64,000 nucleotides of DNA from Tannerellaceae bacterium (GTDB lineage Bacteria > Bacteroidota > Bacteroidia > Bacteroidales > Tannerellaceae), in the NCBI GenBank assembly GCA_031288175.1, contig JAITRW010000033.1:1-64000 (forward strand), written 5' to 3'. Shown one piece after another: positions 54,129 through 64,000 of the stretch; the stretch's first letter is position 1; each line of letters opens with the position of its first letter. The notes under the pieces were generated by a model. It did not search any database and had not been told where the DNA came from. It saw only the letters and a program-made list of their open reading frames with translations. The translations under genes were made by a program, and so were the position numbers.

Positions 54129-57100
54129 ATGAAGGCGTCAATCCGGAGAATAAGTGGAGTGGGTGCGTCGCTGCTGGTCGCGGCTTCGCTGTCGGCAAAG
54201 ATATGGTATGTGGCTCCCGGCCTGGCGCCCGTTGTGGCTTCTATCCGTGACGGCCGTAGTTGGGAGCAAGCCACGCGATTGGATGCTGCTCTTGACAGCG
54301 CTTCAAGAGATCCTTCTTCTACCGATACTATCCGGCTCAAAAGCGGAGACTATTTTTTTGAAGCTCCCTCTTACCGGATAACTTGTTCCCTTACCTTACA
54401 AGGGGGATTCTCCGGTTCCGGCACGGAAAGAAGCGGGGAAACGCGTCTTCGTCAGGGATGCAACGCACGTGTCTTGGTGATACAAGGAAAAACGTATGTA
54501 GATAGCATAGATGTCCATATAGAAAATATTTCACTGGAAGAAGGGGACGCAGGTAAAGAAGATGGCCTTGTGATCAACGGTATCGTTGTACCTTTGTATA
54601 AAGGCGGTATCCTCTACAACCGTTACGCCCATACCACGCTGACGAACGTCCGTATCACGAACGGTATCGCTTCGGCGCCTTCCGCCCTCCTTGCCTACGG
54701 CGGCGGTATCTATAATGAAGATGGCTCAATTGTCCTCCGTGATGTGACCCTTACCGGCAACAAGGCTTCGACGGCAGGAGGCGCTGTGGCCAACGCAGGG
54801 GGTGTCGTCTACTTGGAAGGTGCAAACGTTTTCAAAGATAATACCGCTTGGAGGGGAGGAGGTATAGCGTTGCTGGCTAACGGGCTCCTCTACCGGCGCT
54901 CCGGAACGTTGAGACTCTCTTATTCCGACTTTTATGCAGCCCCTAAGTCAATGGATCCTACGGCACTGAGAGCTTCCTTGTTCCGGTCGCCTTCCGATGT
55001 ATTGCTTGAAGAAAGCCCCTTTACTCCTATAGAAAATTTCCCTTTCTTCCATACACTGAGCCTCTCTCAATGGAATCCTTCAGGAGCTAATAAAGGTGTA
55101 GGGTGGCGTGTAGGTAAAGAAGGGATGGAAATACTAACCCCGAAAGCAAACTTTACCGTGCTTGAGGGTACTGACTTTTCTTTTCGCCTGACATTAAATG
55201 GTACCACTGTGCCTTCGGAGAACCTGCCTGTGACTGCCGGCCCTTCCCGTATCGCTTCCAGAACTCTGTATTCCGATAAAAATAACGATTACCTTTACAC
55301 GATCTATGTTACCAAAGACGATTCCGTGTTCGCCATGCCGGAACCCGATTCTGTGACACTGACTCTTGAATCCCACCAGGATAGCGTCTACCTCTTGTCG
55401 CTCACCGATGACGGAGGTAATGTCCGACTTGTCCGCACTGGGGAGCCTGTGAAATTCTGTCGCCATACGGCCTTGCGCCTCTCTACTAAATCCGCCCGCC
55501 TACAGTTCCCCAGTCAGGATATACGTACGGTCCTTTATACCGCCGCCGAGATCGGAGAAAGGGAATACCCACTCCCTATCTTCCTTGACAATGGCATTAC
55601 AGCCTTTGATTTCGTAATGTCCGGTAACCTTGTCGTTAAGGCCTACCTTCCCGCTTATACTTCTTCCGTGAACTCCCTGTTGAGAATAGATTCCTTCACT
55701 GTCCGTCGGCAAAACGGCTCTATAATAGAAAAACCGCCGTTCCTCCGTCCGTTGATAGCTGGTGTAGATAACTCTGTCGTATTCCATGTGACGACAGGAT
55801 CCCAACCTTATCCCTACCAATGGGAAGTGTCCCTCCGCGGGAAAGGGCCTGAGGGGACAGGCGGCTTCTCTATGACAACCGATGCAAAAACAAAGTTGCC
55901 GACGTTGCAAGTGCCGAATAAAGGTGGGGAAATAGAGGTCATAGTTTCCTTAGTCGCTTACCCCCAGATACGGGATTCTTTTACGGTGCGCGTATACGAT
56001 TTAGAATTCGATACAGCAATACGGGTTAAAAAAGGAGTGAAGACACCCTTGCCGATAATTTCGGGAACAGAAGGAGCCATCCTGTGGAACGTACCTTCGG
56101 AATGGAGTAATGCCGTATCTTTTTCGGGAGATTCGATCATGGTAGATAGGGTAGGCAAAGTCAACAAGGTGACGGGCAACTACACCGTTTATGGCTATGA
56201 CACGGAAAATCCGGTAAAAGTGGAAATTGATGTCGTAGACTTGTGGATCAGTCAGATTGAAACGAAGGACGGCGTTGTGACGAAAAAAGACGTTACGGAT
56301 ACCAATCACGAAATGCTGATAGGGCAAGCTTGTGCCTTTACCGATACACTTTTGTTTGAACAAACAGGATACAAGGGGACAAGTGAAGTGGTATGGGAAC
56401 TTATTTCGCCGGAAGAGGGTACAGTTGTATTTCAGTCGAACAGGAACGGTGTCGTATTGACCGGACTGAAACAGGGCTTTGTGACGCTGAAAGCCTCCTT
56501 GAAAGATGAACTTCTTCCAAAAAATATACCTCCGGTCACCTCGACGGTAGTAGTTCACGTGGGGGCCGGTTTCGGTTCCGGAGGCATTAAAGGAGTTCCG
56601 TTAATTCGCTATCATGACTGTGTGCTCGTGGAGGCAGATATTGAACTGGCATCGGGTGGAGATCTGGAGTGGACGTCAGACGACCCGTCGGTGATCAGTG
56701 TTGATCCCATCGGTGGCAACCAAGCCATCCTTTCGGCCACAGGGTACGGGGAAGCAGTTATCTCGGTATCCCTTGACAGTACTCGCCGTATAAATAAGGT
56801 CTTCCGGAGTGTTGGCCTGGTATGTGAAAACAAGGGATTGTCGGATGTGGCGATACCCGTGTCGCCAGGTGATGTGCTGTCACTGCCTTGCCACTTGTTG
56901 AGCAAAGAGGAGGGTGATCATATTATATGGACAACCAACCCTTCGGGACGCGCCTCGGCGACAGGGGGCAAGTTGTATTTCAACCCGTTGTCTTCCGGAG
57001 GTTCTTACGGAGATGTGACGGTGACGGCAACCGCTTTTTCAAGCTCCGAGATAAGGGAAACGTTTACCTATAAAGTGATAGGTTTTTCCTTAGACAAGGA

Positions 57101-59444
57101 TACCATTGAATTGAATTACGACAATGGGTCAGCTTCCATCACGAGAACACTGAGTTGTGAATTGTCCGGCGCAAACACGGAAAGTGTGAGGCTCATGTGG
57201 AAACTGCTGGATACAACGGTGGTACAGATGGAGACACTTTCCAACAGAGAGGTCTTGCTGAGGTTACCGCTTCCTCCGCGAAAAGAGGGCGGAGAGACTA
57301 CAGTCATCGTTTTCTGTGTGGATAATCCGTCTCTTCAAGCATCGTGTGTAGTGAAGAGCAAACAGATAGTTCCCAGTTCCCTTACAATTAAGCCGACCTC
57401 CGGCCCATACTTGACGGGAGAAGTATACCACTTCGAGGCTTCGATAGAAGATTGGGGATCGGTTGATCCGTCGGAGCGTGTCGGTTGGCGAACTTTTGAA
57501 CCGGAAGTGATTCGCGTGATGCCAAGTAGTAAAGGCGTCTGGGTACAACCACTCATACCGGGTACGGCAACGCTTCAGGTTTACCTGCTTGGAGAGCCGG
57601 AGGGTCCGGTAGCCAACTTCCCACTGGTCACATCTTCGGCATCGGCAGGTATCTACTTGAAAGAAAGTTTTGTGTCCATGCGGGAGTATGCCACCTATGC
57701 ACTGGAGTATGCATCGTATCCGAACGACTTGGCGACTGTGTCTATCGAATGGGTGTCGAGCAATCCGAAAGTAGTCGATGTGATGCCTTACGTGACACCA
57801 CGGGGAGAACCCCGAGTGATGCTTATTTCGTACCTGAGCGGAGAGGCAGAGATAACAGGTACAATAAAAGATGTATTTGGCAACGAATATACGTCTTCCT
57901 GTGTAGTACAGGTGCTTACACCGGTGGAATCGCTCACTCTTGAATCGACAAACCGAGTGCTATGGAAAGGCGAGACTTATGCGCTGAATGTAAAAGTATA
58001 TCCGCCGCCGGCTTCACATTCGAATAATATTAAGTACGAATCACTTGATAAACAGATTGCTACTGTAGATGCATATGGTATAGTGACGGCAGTAGGGGTA
58101 GGGAAGGCGATTATCAAAGCTTCGGTGCCGGGAGAATCGAAGGTGGCTTATTGCTATGTAACAGTGGCAGAACCGTCATCGGTAGGTGTAGTTGTTATTC
58201 CGAATAATTTATCATTGCTGAGAAGCCAAACCTATCTGCTGTCGGTGATGGTGAATCCCTATGCGGACGCCACCTCGTTGTCAGGGGTAGAACCGATAGA
58301 GTGGACGTCCTCTAATAAATCGGTAGCTACGGTGACAAGTAATGGAAACGTGTTGGCTCTGTCGGAAGGTGTGACTTATATCCGTGCGACGACAGCGGAT
58401 GGGTGGAACTCGCAGGAGTGCTTGGTACAGGTTAAAGTTCCTCCCTTATCACTCATACCGCCGGAAGGAGTGAGTTTGATATCCGGTAACTCGGAACCGC
58501 TTAAAGATCGTTGGGAGATTTTCCCGCCGGATGCGACGATAGCGAGCCGTCCGGATTGGGGTGTATGGGAAGTGTCGGATGAATCTGTCGTGGAAATAGA
58601 TGAGTTTGGGACGGTGTTGGCGAAATCTGCTGGTACGACACTTGTAACGGCGACTATACAAGGATTCCCGTCACTCAAGGCTTCTTCCATAGTGACGGTG
58701 GCACCGCCTTATAATGGGCTTTCCCTATCCCGAAATACGTTGACACTTCGTAAGGGGGAAATGTCGGTGCTGACTGCCATGGGTGCGGACGGATATGTGG
58801 ATTGGCAATCCAGTGACGAGGATGTGGTTTCTGTCGATAACAACGGAAATATTGTTGGTAAAGATGTAGGTACGGCTGTGATCACAGCGAGCGACTTGCA
58901 TGAGTCGATGAGTTGCGTGGTGACGGTCGGGGTATATGCGGAAGCGTTATTCATTACTCCTTATGAGCCTTCCTATATGAAGGTGGGTGATCATTTTACG
59001 ATGACGGCGACGGTGATCCCGCAGGAAGCGAAGTCGGAGTCTCTACTGTGGTCGGAGACAAATTCTTCATTACTTAAACTGACGAGACAAGGGAATAGTT
59101 GTACGATAGAAGCGCTTCGTCCGGGAACGTCAGTGCTTTATGTGGCTTCTCCCGATGGGCGAGCTTACCGCTCGTGGGTGATCCAGATAGGAAACCAAAC
59201 TTCTTTCGAAGAATTTGGCGAGACATTCCCTCCGTTGGTATCTTATAAAGAAGGGACGTTACTGTTGCGCAATCTGGAGGATTATACCGTAACGGTGTGG
59301 ACTTTGAGCGGCCGAACACCAGTGCATTTTGAAACGCTGTCGGAAGAAGTGTCGTTATCAATCCCGCTTCCTACGGGCGTTTACATTCTTCGCGCCGTAC
59401 ACAGGGATGGCGGACTCTACACGGTGAAGTTTATGGCGCCGTGA
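54129..59444 (+). CDS. Giant beta-helix plus Ig-like surface protein, T9SS cargo
   Basis: The start [20 protein letters not shown] gives 1771 aa with a signal peptide. Residues about 57-260 form a right-handed parallel beta-helix with polymorphic-outer-membrane-protein-like turns ([49 protein letters not shown]). Residues about 1170-1680 are a row of Big_2 domains ([40 protein letters not shown]). The middle has more divergent beta-sandwiches. The last 70 residues are a T9SS type A-like domain ([34 protein letters not shown]). Probably an adhesin or surface-layer component. Codon third positions change from C/T-rich to G-rich at about 55.9 kb inside the gene. Its stop overlaps trmD. Confidence 0.88.
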   Translation: MKASIRRISGVGASLLVAASLSAKIWYVAPGLAPVVASIRDGRSWEQATRLDAALDSASRDPSSTDTIRLKSGDYFFEAPSYRITCSLTLQGGFSGSGTERSGETRLRQGCNARVLVIQGKTYVDSIDVHIENISLEEGDAGKEDGLVINGIVVPLYKGGILYNRYAHTTLTNVRITNGIASAPSALLAYGGGIYNEDGSIVLRDVTLTGNKASTAGGAVANAGGVVYLEGANVFKDNTAWRGGGIALLANGLLYRRSGTLRLSYSDFYAAPKSMDPTALRASLFRSPSDVLLEESPFTPIENFPFFHTLSLSQWNPSGANKGVGWRVGKEGMEILTPKANFTVLEGTDFSFRLTLNGTTVPSENLPVTAGPSRIASRTLYSDKNNDYLYTIYVTKDDSVFAMPEPDSVTLTLESHQDSVYLLSLTDDGGNVRLVRTGEPVKFCRHTALRLSTKSARLQFPSQDIRTVLYTAAEIGEREYPLPIFLDNGITAFDFVMSGNLVVKAYLPAYTSSVNSLLRIDSFTVRRQNGSIIEKPPFLRPLIAGVDNSVVFHVTTGSQPYPYQWEVSLRGKGPEGTGGFSMTTDAKTKLPTLQVPNKGGEIEVIVSLVAYPQIRDSFTVRVYDLEFDTAIRVKKGVKTPLPIISGTEGAILWNVPSEWSNAVSFSGDSIMVDRVGKVNKVTGNYTVYGYDTENPVKVEIDVVDLWISQIETKDGVVTKKDVTDTNHEMLIGQACAFTDTLLFEQTGYKGTSEVVWELISPEEGTVVFQSNRNGVVLTGLKQGFVTLKASLKDELLPKNIPPVTSTVVVHVGAGFGSGGIKGVPLIRYHDCVLVEADIELASGGDLEWTSDDPSVISVDPIGGNQAILSATGYGEAVISVSLDSTRRINKVFRSVGLVCENKGLSDVAIPVSPGDVLSLPCHLLSKEEGDHIIWTTNPSGRASATGGKLYFNPLSSGGSYGDVTVTATAFSSSEIRETFTYKVIGFSLDKDTIELNYDNGSASITRTLSCELSGANTESVRLMWKLLDTTVVQMETLSNREVLLRLPLPPRKEGGETTVIVFCVDNPSLQASCVVKSKQIVPSSLTIKPTSGPYLTGEVYHFEASIEDWGSVDPSERVGWRTFEPEVIRVMPSSKGVWVQPLIPGTATLQVYLLGEPEGPVANFPLVTSSASAGIYLKESFVSMREYATYALEYASYPNDLATVSIEWVSSNPKVVDVMPYVTPRGEPRVMLISYLSGEAEITGTIKDVFGNEYTSSCVVQVLTPVESLTLESTNRVLWKGETYALNVKVYPPPASHSNNIKYESLDKQIATVDAYGIVTAVGVGKAIIKASVPGESKVAYCYVTVAEPSSVGVVVIPNNLSLLRSQTYLLSVMVNPYADATSLSGVEPIEWTSSNKSVATVTSNGNVLALSEGVTYIRATTADGWNSQECLVQVKVPPLSLIPPEGVSLISGNSEPLKDRWEIFPPDATIASRPDWGVWEVSDESVVEIDEFGTVLAKSAGTTLVTATIQGFPSLKASSIVTVAPPYNGLSLSRNTLTLRKGEMSVLTAMGADGYVDWQSSDEDVVSVDNNGNIVGKDVGTAVITASDLHESMSCVVTVGVYAEALFITPYEPSYMKVGDHFTMTATVIPQEAKSESLLWSETNSSLLKLTRQGNSCTIEALRPGTSVLYVASPDGRAYRSWVIQIGNQTSFEEFGETFPPLVSYKEGTLLLRNLEDYTVTVWTLSGRTPVHFETLSEEVSLSIPLPTGVYILRAVHRDGGLYTVKFMAP

Positions 59445-60130
59445 CCTTACTGCGCATTGATATTCTTACGATTCTTCCGGAGATGGTGGAGGGGCTGATT
59501 AGTTGCTCTATCGTGAGGCGTGCGCAGGATAAGGGGTTGGCGGAGGTATATCTTCACAATCTCCGTGATTATGCGACAAATCGCTGGAGACGGGTAGATG
59601 ACGCTCCTTTTGGCGGAGAGGCAGGTATGGTAATCGGGATAGAGCCGGTAGACGTGGCTATCTCGGCTCTTACGGCGCAACGTAATTACGAGGATATTAT
59701 TTATACTTCTCCTGACGGGGAGTTACTTACGCAACGGATGGTTAACCGGCTTTCGGCACGTGGCGGCAACCTGATCATTCTTTGCGGGCATTATAAGGGT
59801 ATAGATCACCGAATACGTGAATATTTGGTGACGCGGGAAATCTCAATCGGGGATTATGTGCTAACGGGGGGAGAAATAGCGGCGGCAGTCCTGACGGATG
59901 CCATGGTGAGGCTTCTTCCGGGTGTTATTGGCGACGAACAGAGCGCATTGACAGATTCTTTCCAGGATGGTCTTCTTGCGGCACCAGTCTATACGCGACC
60001 GACGGAATATAAGGGCTGGTGTGTACCGGAGGTGCTTCTTTCGGGTAATGAGCGAAAAATAGCTGAATGGCGAATGGAAGAATCGTTGCGACGGACGGCG
60101 CTACTGCGTCCTTCGCTCCTTGCGGATTAA
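59441..60130 (+). CDS. trmD: tRNA (guanine37-N1)-methyltransferase
   Basis: A 229-residue SPOUT-knot methyltransferase with [65 protein letters not shown] and [18 protein letters not shown]. It makes m1G37 in tRNAs and protects the reading frame. The start is a GTG that overlaps the TGA of the upstream surface-protein gene (GTGA), so translation may be coupled, an odd pairing of a surface adhesin with an essential tRNA enzyme. The usual rpsP-rimM-trmD-rplS neighbours are absent. Its end overlaps convergent ruvB by 4 nt. Confidence 0.95.
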   Translation: MTLLRIDILTILPEMVEGLISCSIVRRAQDKGLAEVYLHNLRDYATNRWRRVDDAPFGGEAGMVIGIEPVDVAISALTAQRNYEDIIYTSPDGELLTQRMVNRLSARGGNLIILCGHYKGIDHRIREYLVTREISIGDYVLTGGEIAAAVLTDAMVRLLPGVIGDEQSALTDSFQDGLLAAPVYTRPTEYKGWCVPEVLLSGNERKIAEWRMEESLRRTALLRPSLLAD

Positions 60131-61152
60131 TCGAAAAGGGAGGGGAACCCGACAGGTCGTTGTCGCTGGAGGTGCGAGTAGGCGAGTGCAGTGACTTCTC
60201 GTCCCCGTGGCGTGCGTTTGAGGAATCCTTCTTTGATGAGGAAAGGTTCGTAGACTTCTTCGAGTGTGCCGGGGTCCTCACCGAGAGCGGTGGCGATGGT
60301 GGTAAGTCCGACGGGCCCGCCGGAAAATTTGTCAATGATGGTAGTAAGGAGACGATTGTCAATGCGGTCAAGGCCGTAGCGATCAATGTTGAGCGCTTCG
60401 AGGGCGTAGCAAGTGATGTCTTTGTCAATGCGTCCGTCGCCTTTAACCTGTGCGAAATCCCTAACGCGGCGGAGGAGGGAGTTGGCTATACGTGGAGTGC
60501 CCCTGCTTCGTGAGGCTATCTCATGTGCAGCACTGTCCTTACAGAGTATCCGGAGAATGTCTGCGCTACGGAGCACGATGGCGGCAAGGGTGCGGATGTC
60601 GTAGTATTCGAGGTGCAGATTGATGCCGAAGCGTGCGCGGAGGGGGCTGGTGAGAAGTCCGCTTCGGGTGGTAGCCCCGACGAGAGTGAAGGGTGCGAGG
60701 TCTATCTGAATGGAGCGAGCGGAGGGTCCTTTGTCTATCAGGATATCAATGCGGTAATCTTCCATGGCGGAGTAGAGATACTCTTCGACAATGGGAGAAA
60801 GGCGGTGAATTTCATCAATGAAAAGAACGTCGTTCCTTTCGAGAGAGGTAAGTAATCCTGCGAGGTCACCGGGTTTGTCGAGGACGGGTCCGGAGGTTAC
60901 TTTAAAGCCGACTTGCAGTTCGTTGGCGATGATGTTTGCGAGGGTAGTCTTGCCTAGTCCGGGCGGTCCATGGAGAAGTACATGGTCAAGAGCTTCCCTC
61001 CGCATTTTGGCAGCGGAGACAAAGATCTGCAGATTTTCGACAGCTTTCTCCTGCCCTCCGAAATCGGTGAAAGCAAGGGGGCGGAGGGCATTTTCGTATT
61101 CCCGATCTGTGGTGCCGGATGTTTGGTTACGGATATCAAAGGATTCGTCCAT
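60127..61152 (-). CDS. ruvB: Holliday junction branch migration helicase RuvB
   Basis: A 341-residue AAA+ motor with [20 protein letters not shown], Walker [16 protein letters not shown], Walker [12 protein letters not shown], sensor [18 protein letters not shown] and a C-terminal winged helix ([20 protein letters not shown]). It drives branch migration with RuvA. It lies 17 nt downstream of dnaA on the same strand, a joint placement not usual for these genes, and ruvA/ruvC are not nearby. Confidence 0.97.
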   Translation of the reverse strand: MDESFDIRNQTSGTTDREYENALRPLAFTDFGGQEKAVENLQIFVSAAKMRREALDHVLLHGPPGLGKTTLANIIANELQVGFKVTSGPVLDKPGDLAGLLTSLERNDVLFIDEIHRLSPIVEEYLYSAMEDYRIDILIDKGPSARSIQIDLAPFTLVGATTRSGLLTSPLRARFGINLHLEYYDIRTLAAIVLRSADILRILCKDSAAHEIASRSRGTPRIANSLLRRVRDFAQVKGDGRIDKDITCYALEALNIDRYGLDRIDNRLLTTIIDKFSGGPVGLTTIATALGEDPGTLEEVYEPFLIKEGFLKRTPRGREVTALAYSHLQRQRPVGFPSLFD

Positions 61153-61169
61153 TGCGTGGTGGAGGAGGG

Positions 61170-62543
61170 TTAACCGTTCTTGATGAGGTCTTCGATGGTT
61201 TCGATGGCGGCACGGAAACGCTTGTTGACTTCGGTCTTGTCCTGGATGGTTTTGAGGGCGTAGAGGACGGAAGTATGGTTGCGGTGTCCCATTTCGTCAC
61301 CGATAGTGCTGAGGGAACTGTCGGTATATTTTTTTGCGAGGTACATGGCGACTTGCCTTGCCTGTACGATTTCTTGCTTGCGCGTGGAGGCTTGAAAGGT
61401 GGTGCAGTCAATGTTATAGTAGCGGCAGACGACGTCCCGAATGCGCGGAATAGAAGGGGTGATGGTTTTGATCCGTACGGTACGGGAGACAATACGTCGC
61501 ACAAGGTTCATATCAATGGTACGTTTGTTGAGTCGTGCTTCTGCGGCAAGGGAGACAATGATACCTTCTATGTCGCGGACATTATCAATGACTTTTTCTG
61601 CGATGAAGGAGGTGGCCTCATCGGGTAAGGAGATACTGTTCTCTACGGTCTTGTAGTCGATGATTTGCTTGCGTAGGTCAAGATCGGGGTGCAGAAGTTC
61701 GGCGGTGAGTCCCCATTTGAGGCGTGTGATGATACGGTCTTCCAAACCGTCGAGCTTGGCTGGTCGTTTGTCAGAGGTGAGGACGAGTTGCTTGTTAAGC
61801 TGGTGGAGGTGATTGAAGATATGGAAAAAGGCGTCCTGTGTTTTTCCTTTTCCGATAAGGACGTGGATGTCGTCGAGGAGCAGGACATCAATATGTTGGT
61901 AGAAGCGAAGAAAGTCGTTGGACGTGTTGTGTATCACGGCATCGGTGTACTGACGGTAGAAGAGGTGTGCGGAGACGTAGAGGACACGTTTGTTGGGAGT
62001 GAGGGAAACGATATGGTTACCAATGGCATGGCAGAGATGTGTCTTCCCGACGCCGGAGGGTCCATAAAGAAAAAGAGGGTTGAAGGGTGTTTTACCGGGG
62101 TTGTGAACGACATCAATGGCGGCAGAGCGGGCAAGACGGTTACTTTCCCCTTCAAAGAAGTTATCAAGGGTGTATTTAGAGACCAGTTGCGAAGGGAAAT
62201 CGGGACATGGGTTTTGTGCGAAGGGTATTGAGACAGACTGTGATTTTGTCCGTAGAGGAGCGGAAGAGGTGGCTAAGGCGGTTTCCATCCGTGTGTTGCG
62301 GATGAGGTAAGAAAGGGAAGCATCCTCTCCGATGACGCAGTAAACAGCGTCACGGAGCACATCTACGTGATTGTTTTCCAGATACTCATAGAAATATCGG
62401 GAAGGAACCTGGAGTGTGAGCTTCCCTCCTTCACAAGAGGAAGGAATGACGGGAGAAAACCATGTGTTAAAGGTGTTTTCGTTTACCTTTCCCCTGATGT
62501 GCGCAAGGCACTTGTTCCACACGAGATTGTGATCGGTCTGCAT
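61170..62543 (-). CDS. dnaA: Chromosomal replication initiator DnaA
   Basis: A 457-residue protein with all four domains: N-terminal interaction domain ([20 protein letters not shown]), a linker (about 85-115), AAA+ domain with Walker [18 protein letters not shown] and Walker [14 protein letters not shown], and DNA-binding domain IV ([20 protein letters not shown], then [11 protein letters not shown]). It binds DnaA boxes at oriC. I see no cluster of TTATCCACA-like boxes in the 290 nt upstream, so the origin cannot be placed here from sequence. It is the first gene of a dnaA-ruvB unit. Confidence 0.97.
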   Translation of the reverse strand: MQTDHNLVWNKCLAHIRGKVNENTFNTWFSPVIPSSCEGGKLTLQVPSRYFYEYLENNHVDVLRDAVYCVIGEDASLSYLIRNTRMETALATSSAPLRTKSQSVSIPFAQNPCPDFPSQLVSKYTLDNFFEGESNRLARSAAIDVVHNPGKTPFNPLFLYGPSGVGKTHLCHAIGNHIVSLTPNKRVLYVSAHLFYRQYTDAVIHNTSNDFLRFYQHIDVLLLDDIHVLIGKGKTQDAFFHIFNHLHQLNKQLVLTSDKRPAKLDGLEDRIITRLKWGLTAELLHPDLDLRKQIIDYKTVENSISLPDEATSFIAEKVIDNVRDIEGIIVSLAAEARLNKRTIDMNLVRRIVSRTVRIKTITPSIPRIRDVVCRYYNIDCTTFQASTRKQEIVQARQVAMYLAKKYTDSSLSTIGDEMGHRNHTSVLYALKTIQDKTEVNKRFRAAIETIEDLIKNG

Positions 62544-62577
62544 AAACTTACGGGTTCGAAAGTTTCTTTTCGGAGGA

Positions 62578-62585
62578 CAAAGATG
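62578..62585 (-). promoter_or_regulatory. Possible -7 element of dnaA
   Basis: Minus strand CATCTTTG matches TAnnTTTG except at the first base. It lies 34 nt from the start codon and is followed upstream by a T-rich -33 region formed by the direct repeats at 62587-62608. Confidence 0.4.
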
Positions 62586-62586
62586 A

Positions 62587-62608
62587 GGTCAAAAAAGCGG
62601 TCAAAAAA
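62587..62608. repeat. Two direct copies of ggtcaaaaaa upstream of dnaA
   Basis: ggtcaaaaaa occurs at 62587-62596 and 62599-62608, 12 bp apart (about one helical turn), directly upstream of the possible dnaA -7 element. The spacing is compatible with a protein binding one DNA face. No regulator is recognised. The rest of the 290-nt gap contains only the pgm terminator. Confidence 0.6.
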
Positions 62609-62738
62609 ATGGGATTTTGTTTGGAAGTTTGTTCTGTTTTGGAGTTCAAAGAGTTAAGAAAAAGGCTTTGTGTTTCAGGAAGGATTCGAGAGAGAAGGAC
62701 GGTTTTTCGAGCATTTGAGACTAATCTACACAGAATAG

Positions 62739-62770
62739 AAAAAAGCTGATAAACGATTCGCTACCAGCTT
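62739..62770 (-). terminator. Rho-independent terminator after the phosphohexose mutase gene
   Basis: On the minus strand AAGCTG pairs with CAGCTT, extended by a few weaker pairs, followed by a run of T (aaaaaa at 62739-62744 on the plus strand). It lies 64 nt past the stop codon of the mutase gene and shields dnaA from read-through. Confidence 0.7.
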
Positions 62771-62833
62771 CTTATAAAGAAATGGGGGGGTAAAAAGGGT
62801 ATTTGAAATTTGGAATGAGTTCAAAGAAAATAA

Positions 62834-64000
62834 TCAGTCGATAGAGAAAAAGTGTCGTATGTGGTTGATTTGGTTTAGAGCTTCGGTTTCGGCATCGGGA
62901 ATGTCGTCAACGGAATAGATCTTGGTGTGGATCTCAATGTAAAACTTGATCTTGGGTTCGGTACCGGATGGACGAACACTGATCTTAGTACCGTTTTCGG
63001 TGAAATACTGAATGACGTTTGAAGTGGAAGAGGGCATGTCCGGAAAGAGGAGCGTATAATCTTTGATTTGGATCACGCGCGATCCTGCGATCTCCAATGG
63101 AGGATTACTGCGGTAGGATTTCATAAGTTGTGTGATTTCTTCGGCACCGGCTTTACCTTTACGTACGAGAGAGATGCCAACTTCTTTGGAATACCCAAAA
63201 TTGACGTAGATGCGTTGCAAGAGTTGATAGAGAGTCAATCTGTGGTGCTTTGCCCAGGCGGCAACTTCGGCGTAGAGGGCAGCAGCGGAAACTCCGTCTT
63301 TGTCGCGAACGAAGTCCTCCCAAAGGAAACCAAAACTTTCTTCTCCTCCTCCGAGGTAGACCCTGGAGTGTTCGTATCGTCGCATCACATCGCCGATCCA
63401 TTTAAATCCGGTAAAGACGTCGAAGATCCTGACACCGTTTTTTTCGGCAATCTTGCGGATGATTTCGGAGGTGACGATGGTTTTGACGAAGTAGTTGGTT
63501 TTCCTCAGGTTCTTGAGAGATCTGCGCCGTTCAAGGATATACCAGGTAAAGAGAATGGCGGCCTGATTACCGTTGAGTACGATCCATTTGTCATCATTGT
63601 CTTTAACGGCGGCGGCGATACGATCTCCGTCGGGATCGGTAGCGAGGACGAGGTCGGCATCTGTTTCTTTGGCACGCTGGATAGCGAGTTCAAGGGCCTT
63701 GGGATCTTCCGGATTGGGGGAGACCACGGTGGGAAAATCTCCGCTGACGACATCCTGTTTGGGAACATGAATAATGTTCGTGAAACCGAAAGCAGCCAGT
63801 GTGTTCGGGACAAGGTATACCCCCGTACCGTGTATAGGCGTGTAGACAATCTTCATGTTGCTGTGTCGCCGAATAAGGGTAGGGGAGAGGGAAAGGGAAG
63901 AGACCCTGTGGATGTACTCATCGTCTATTTCTTTTCCGAGAGTATGGATGAGGTCGGGCCTGCTCCGGAAGTTGATGTCGGCAAGGCGAATATTGTTTAC
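62834..64000 (-). CDS. Phosphoglucomutase/phosphomannomutase, C-terminal part (cut by window edge)
   Basis: The ORF track starts at an internal Met (63856), but the same frame continues without stop to the right edge (48 more codons, ending ...RVSSLSLSPTLIRRHSN before that Met). The visible 388 residues are the C-terminal two-thirds of an alpha-D-phosphohexomutase: IVYTPIHGTGVYLVPNTLAA, the metal-binding loop ATDPDGDR, the sugar-binding GGGEESFGFLWED and the phosphate-binding RPSGTEPKIKFY. The N-terminal part with the phospho-serine lies outside. It interconverts sugar 1- and 6-phosphates for polysaccharide and LPS precursor synthesis. PgcA-like members are about 580 aa, so roughly 190 residues are missing. 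Confidence 0.93.
   Translation of the reverse strand, partial: VNNIRLADINFRSRPDLIHTLGKEIDDEYIHRVSSLSLSPTLIRRHSNMKIVYTPIHGTGVYLVPNTLAAFGFTNIIHVPKQDVVSGDFPTVVSPNPEDPKALELAIQRAKETDADLVLATDPDGDRIAAAVKDNDDKWIVLNGNQAAILFTWYILERRRSLKNLRKTNYFVKTIVTSEIIRKIAEKNGVRIFDVFTGFKWIGDVMRRYEHSRVYLGGGEESFGFLWEDFVRDKDGVSAAALYAEVAAWAKHHRLTLYQLLQRIYVNFGYSKEVGISLVRKGKAGAEEITQLMKSYRSNPPLEIAGSRVIQIKDYTLLFPDMPSSTSNVIQYFTENGTKISVRPSGTEPKIKFYIEIHTKIYSVDDIPDAETEALNQINHIRHFFSID

Noticed and set aside
62544-62833. Origin of replication next to dnaA
   Set aside because: No TTATCCACA-like cluster or AT-rich unwinding repeats could be identified. The taatctacacag stretch is not a good DnaA box. A skew plot would be decisive.
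1-64000. tRNA, rRNA, CRISPR array, insertion sequence, prophage
   Set aside because: No cloverleaf-like sequence, regularly spaced repeats, transposase or phage structural gene was found in gaps or in frames.

Overview
The window is 64 kb of a chromosome from a member of the Bacteroidetes, most likely order Bacteroidales (Porphyromonadaceae/Tannerellaceae side). The evidence is a SusC/SusD pair, PorX with several surface proteins ending in type IX secretion (T9SS)-like C-terminal domains, proteins of the Bacteroidetes families DUF3316, DUF5020, DUF6383, DUF3822 and DUF1573, menaquinone and LPS/Kdo genes, and repeated Bacteroides-type -7 promoter elements (TAnnTTTG) upstream of genes. The species cannot be named from the sequence alone. 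No tRNA, rRNA, CRISPR array, insertion sequence or prophage was seen. Most of the window is ordinary chromosome.

Layout. 1-0.14 kb: 3' remnant of a DinD-like gene. 0.35-4.7 kb (-): SusC-SusD nutrient uptake pair. 5.2-10.9 kb (+): reverse rubrerythrin and a giant BspA-like leucine-rich-repeat/Ig-like surface protein. 10.9-12.9 kb (+): membrane-anchored protein, DUF3822, rsmD. 12.9-14.2 kb (-): a lone tyrosine recombinase. 14.2-18.4 kb (+): periplasmic folding operon (PPIase-like lipoprotein, SurA, Ig-like lipoprotein). 18.3-21.9 kb (-): nadC-gltX-waaA. 22.0-23.6 kb (+): porX. 23.6-26.05 kb (-): sodium/solute symporter and menA. 26.2-27.9 kb (+): DUF47 regulator and Pit phosphate transporter. 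27.8-30.6 kb (-): kdsC-maf-yifB. 30.8-38.1 kb (+): DUF3316 protein, S41 protease lipoprotein, large DUF6383 protein, malQ. 38.2-38.9 kb (-): DUF5020. 39.0-42.1 kb (+): second Ig-like surface protein. 42.2-45.1 kb (+): four-gene cassette (cytidylyltransferase, SDR, CDP-alcohol phosphatidyltransferase, acyltransferase). 45.1-49.4 kb (-): TPR protein, ribH, DUF1573, polA. 49.6-52.2 kb (+): YfhO membrane protein. 52.2-54.0 kb (-): gpmI and a small ferredoxin. 54.1-60.1 kb (+): third giant surface protein (beta-helix plus Ig-like) and trmD. 60.1-62.5 kb (-): dnaA-ruvB. 62.8-64 kb (-): phosphohexose mutase running off the right edge.

How the parts connect. The best supported theme is the cell surface. 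PorX is a T9SS response regulator, and four large secreted proteins here carry T9SS-like C-terminal domains. SurA and its operon partners would fold outer-membrane proteins such as SusC, and waaA and kdsC (in separate operons) supply Kdo for LPS. Housekeeping genes (gltX, polA, dnaA, ruvB, trmD, gpmI) are interspersed. Many ORF-track starts are too long: promoter -7 elements lie inside the extended reading frames of the 5.9 kb protein, nadC, porX, the symporter and gpmI, so I moved those starts downstream.

The most interesting signals are the four-gene lipid-headgroup-like cassette, a strand-composition (G versus C) pattern that changes in blocks irrespective of gene direction and switches inside single genes, two genes whose promoters predict leaderless mRNAs, a lone tyrosine recombinase with no visible element, and a DNA polymerase I that appears to have lost its proofreading residues.
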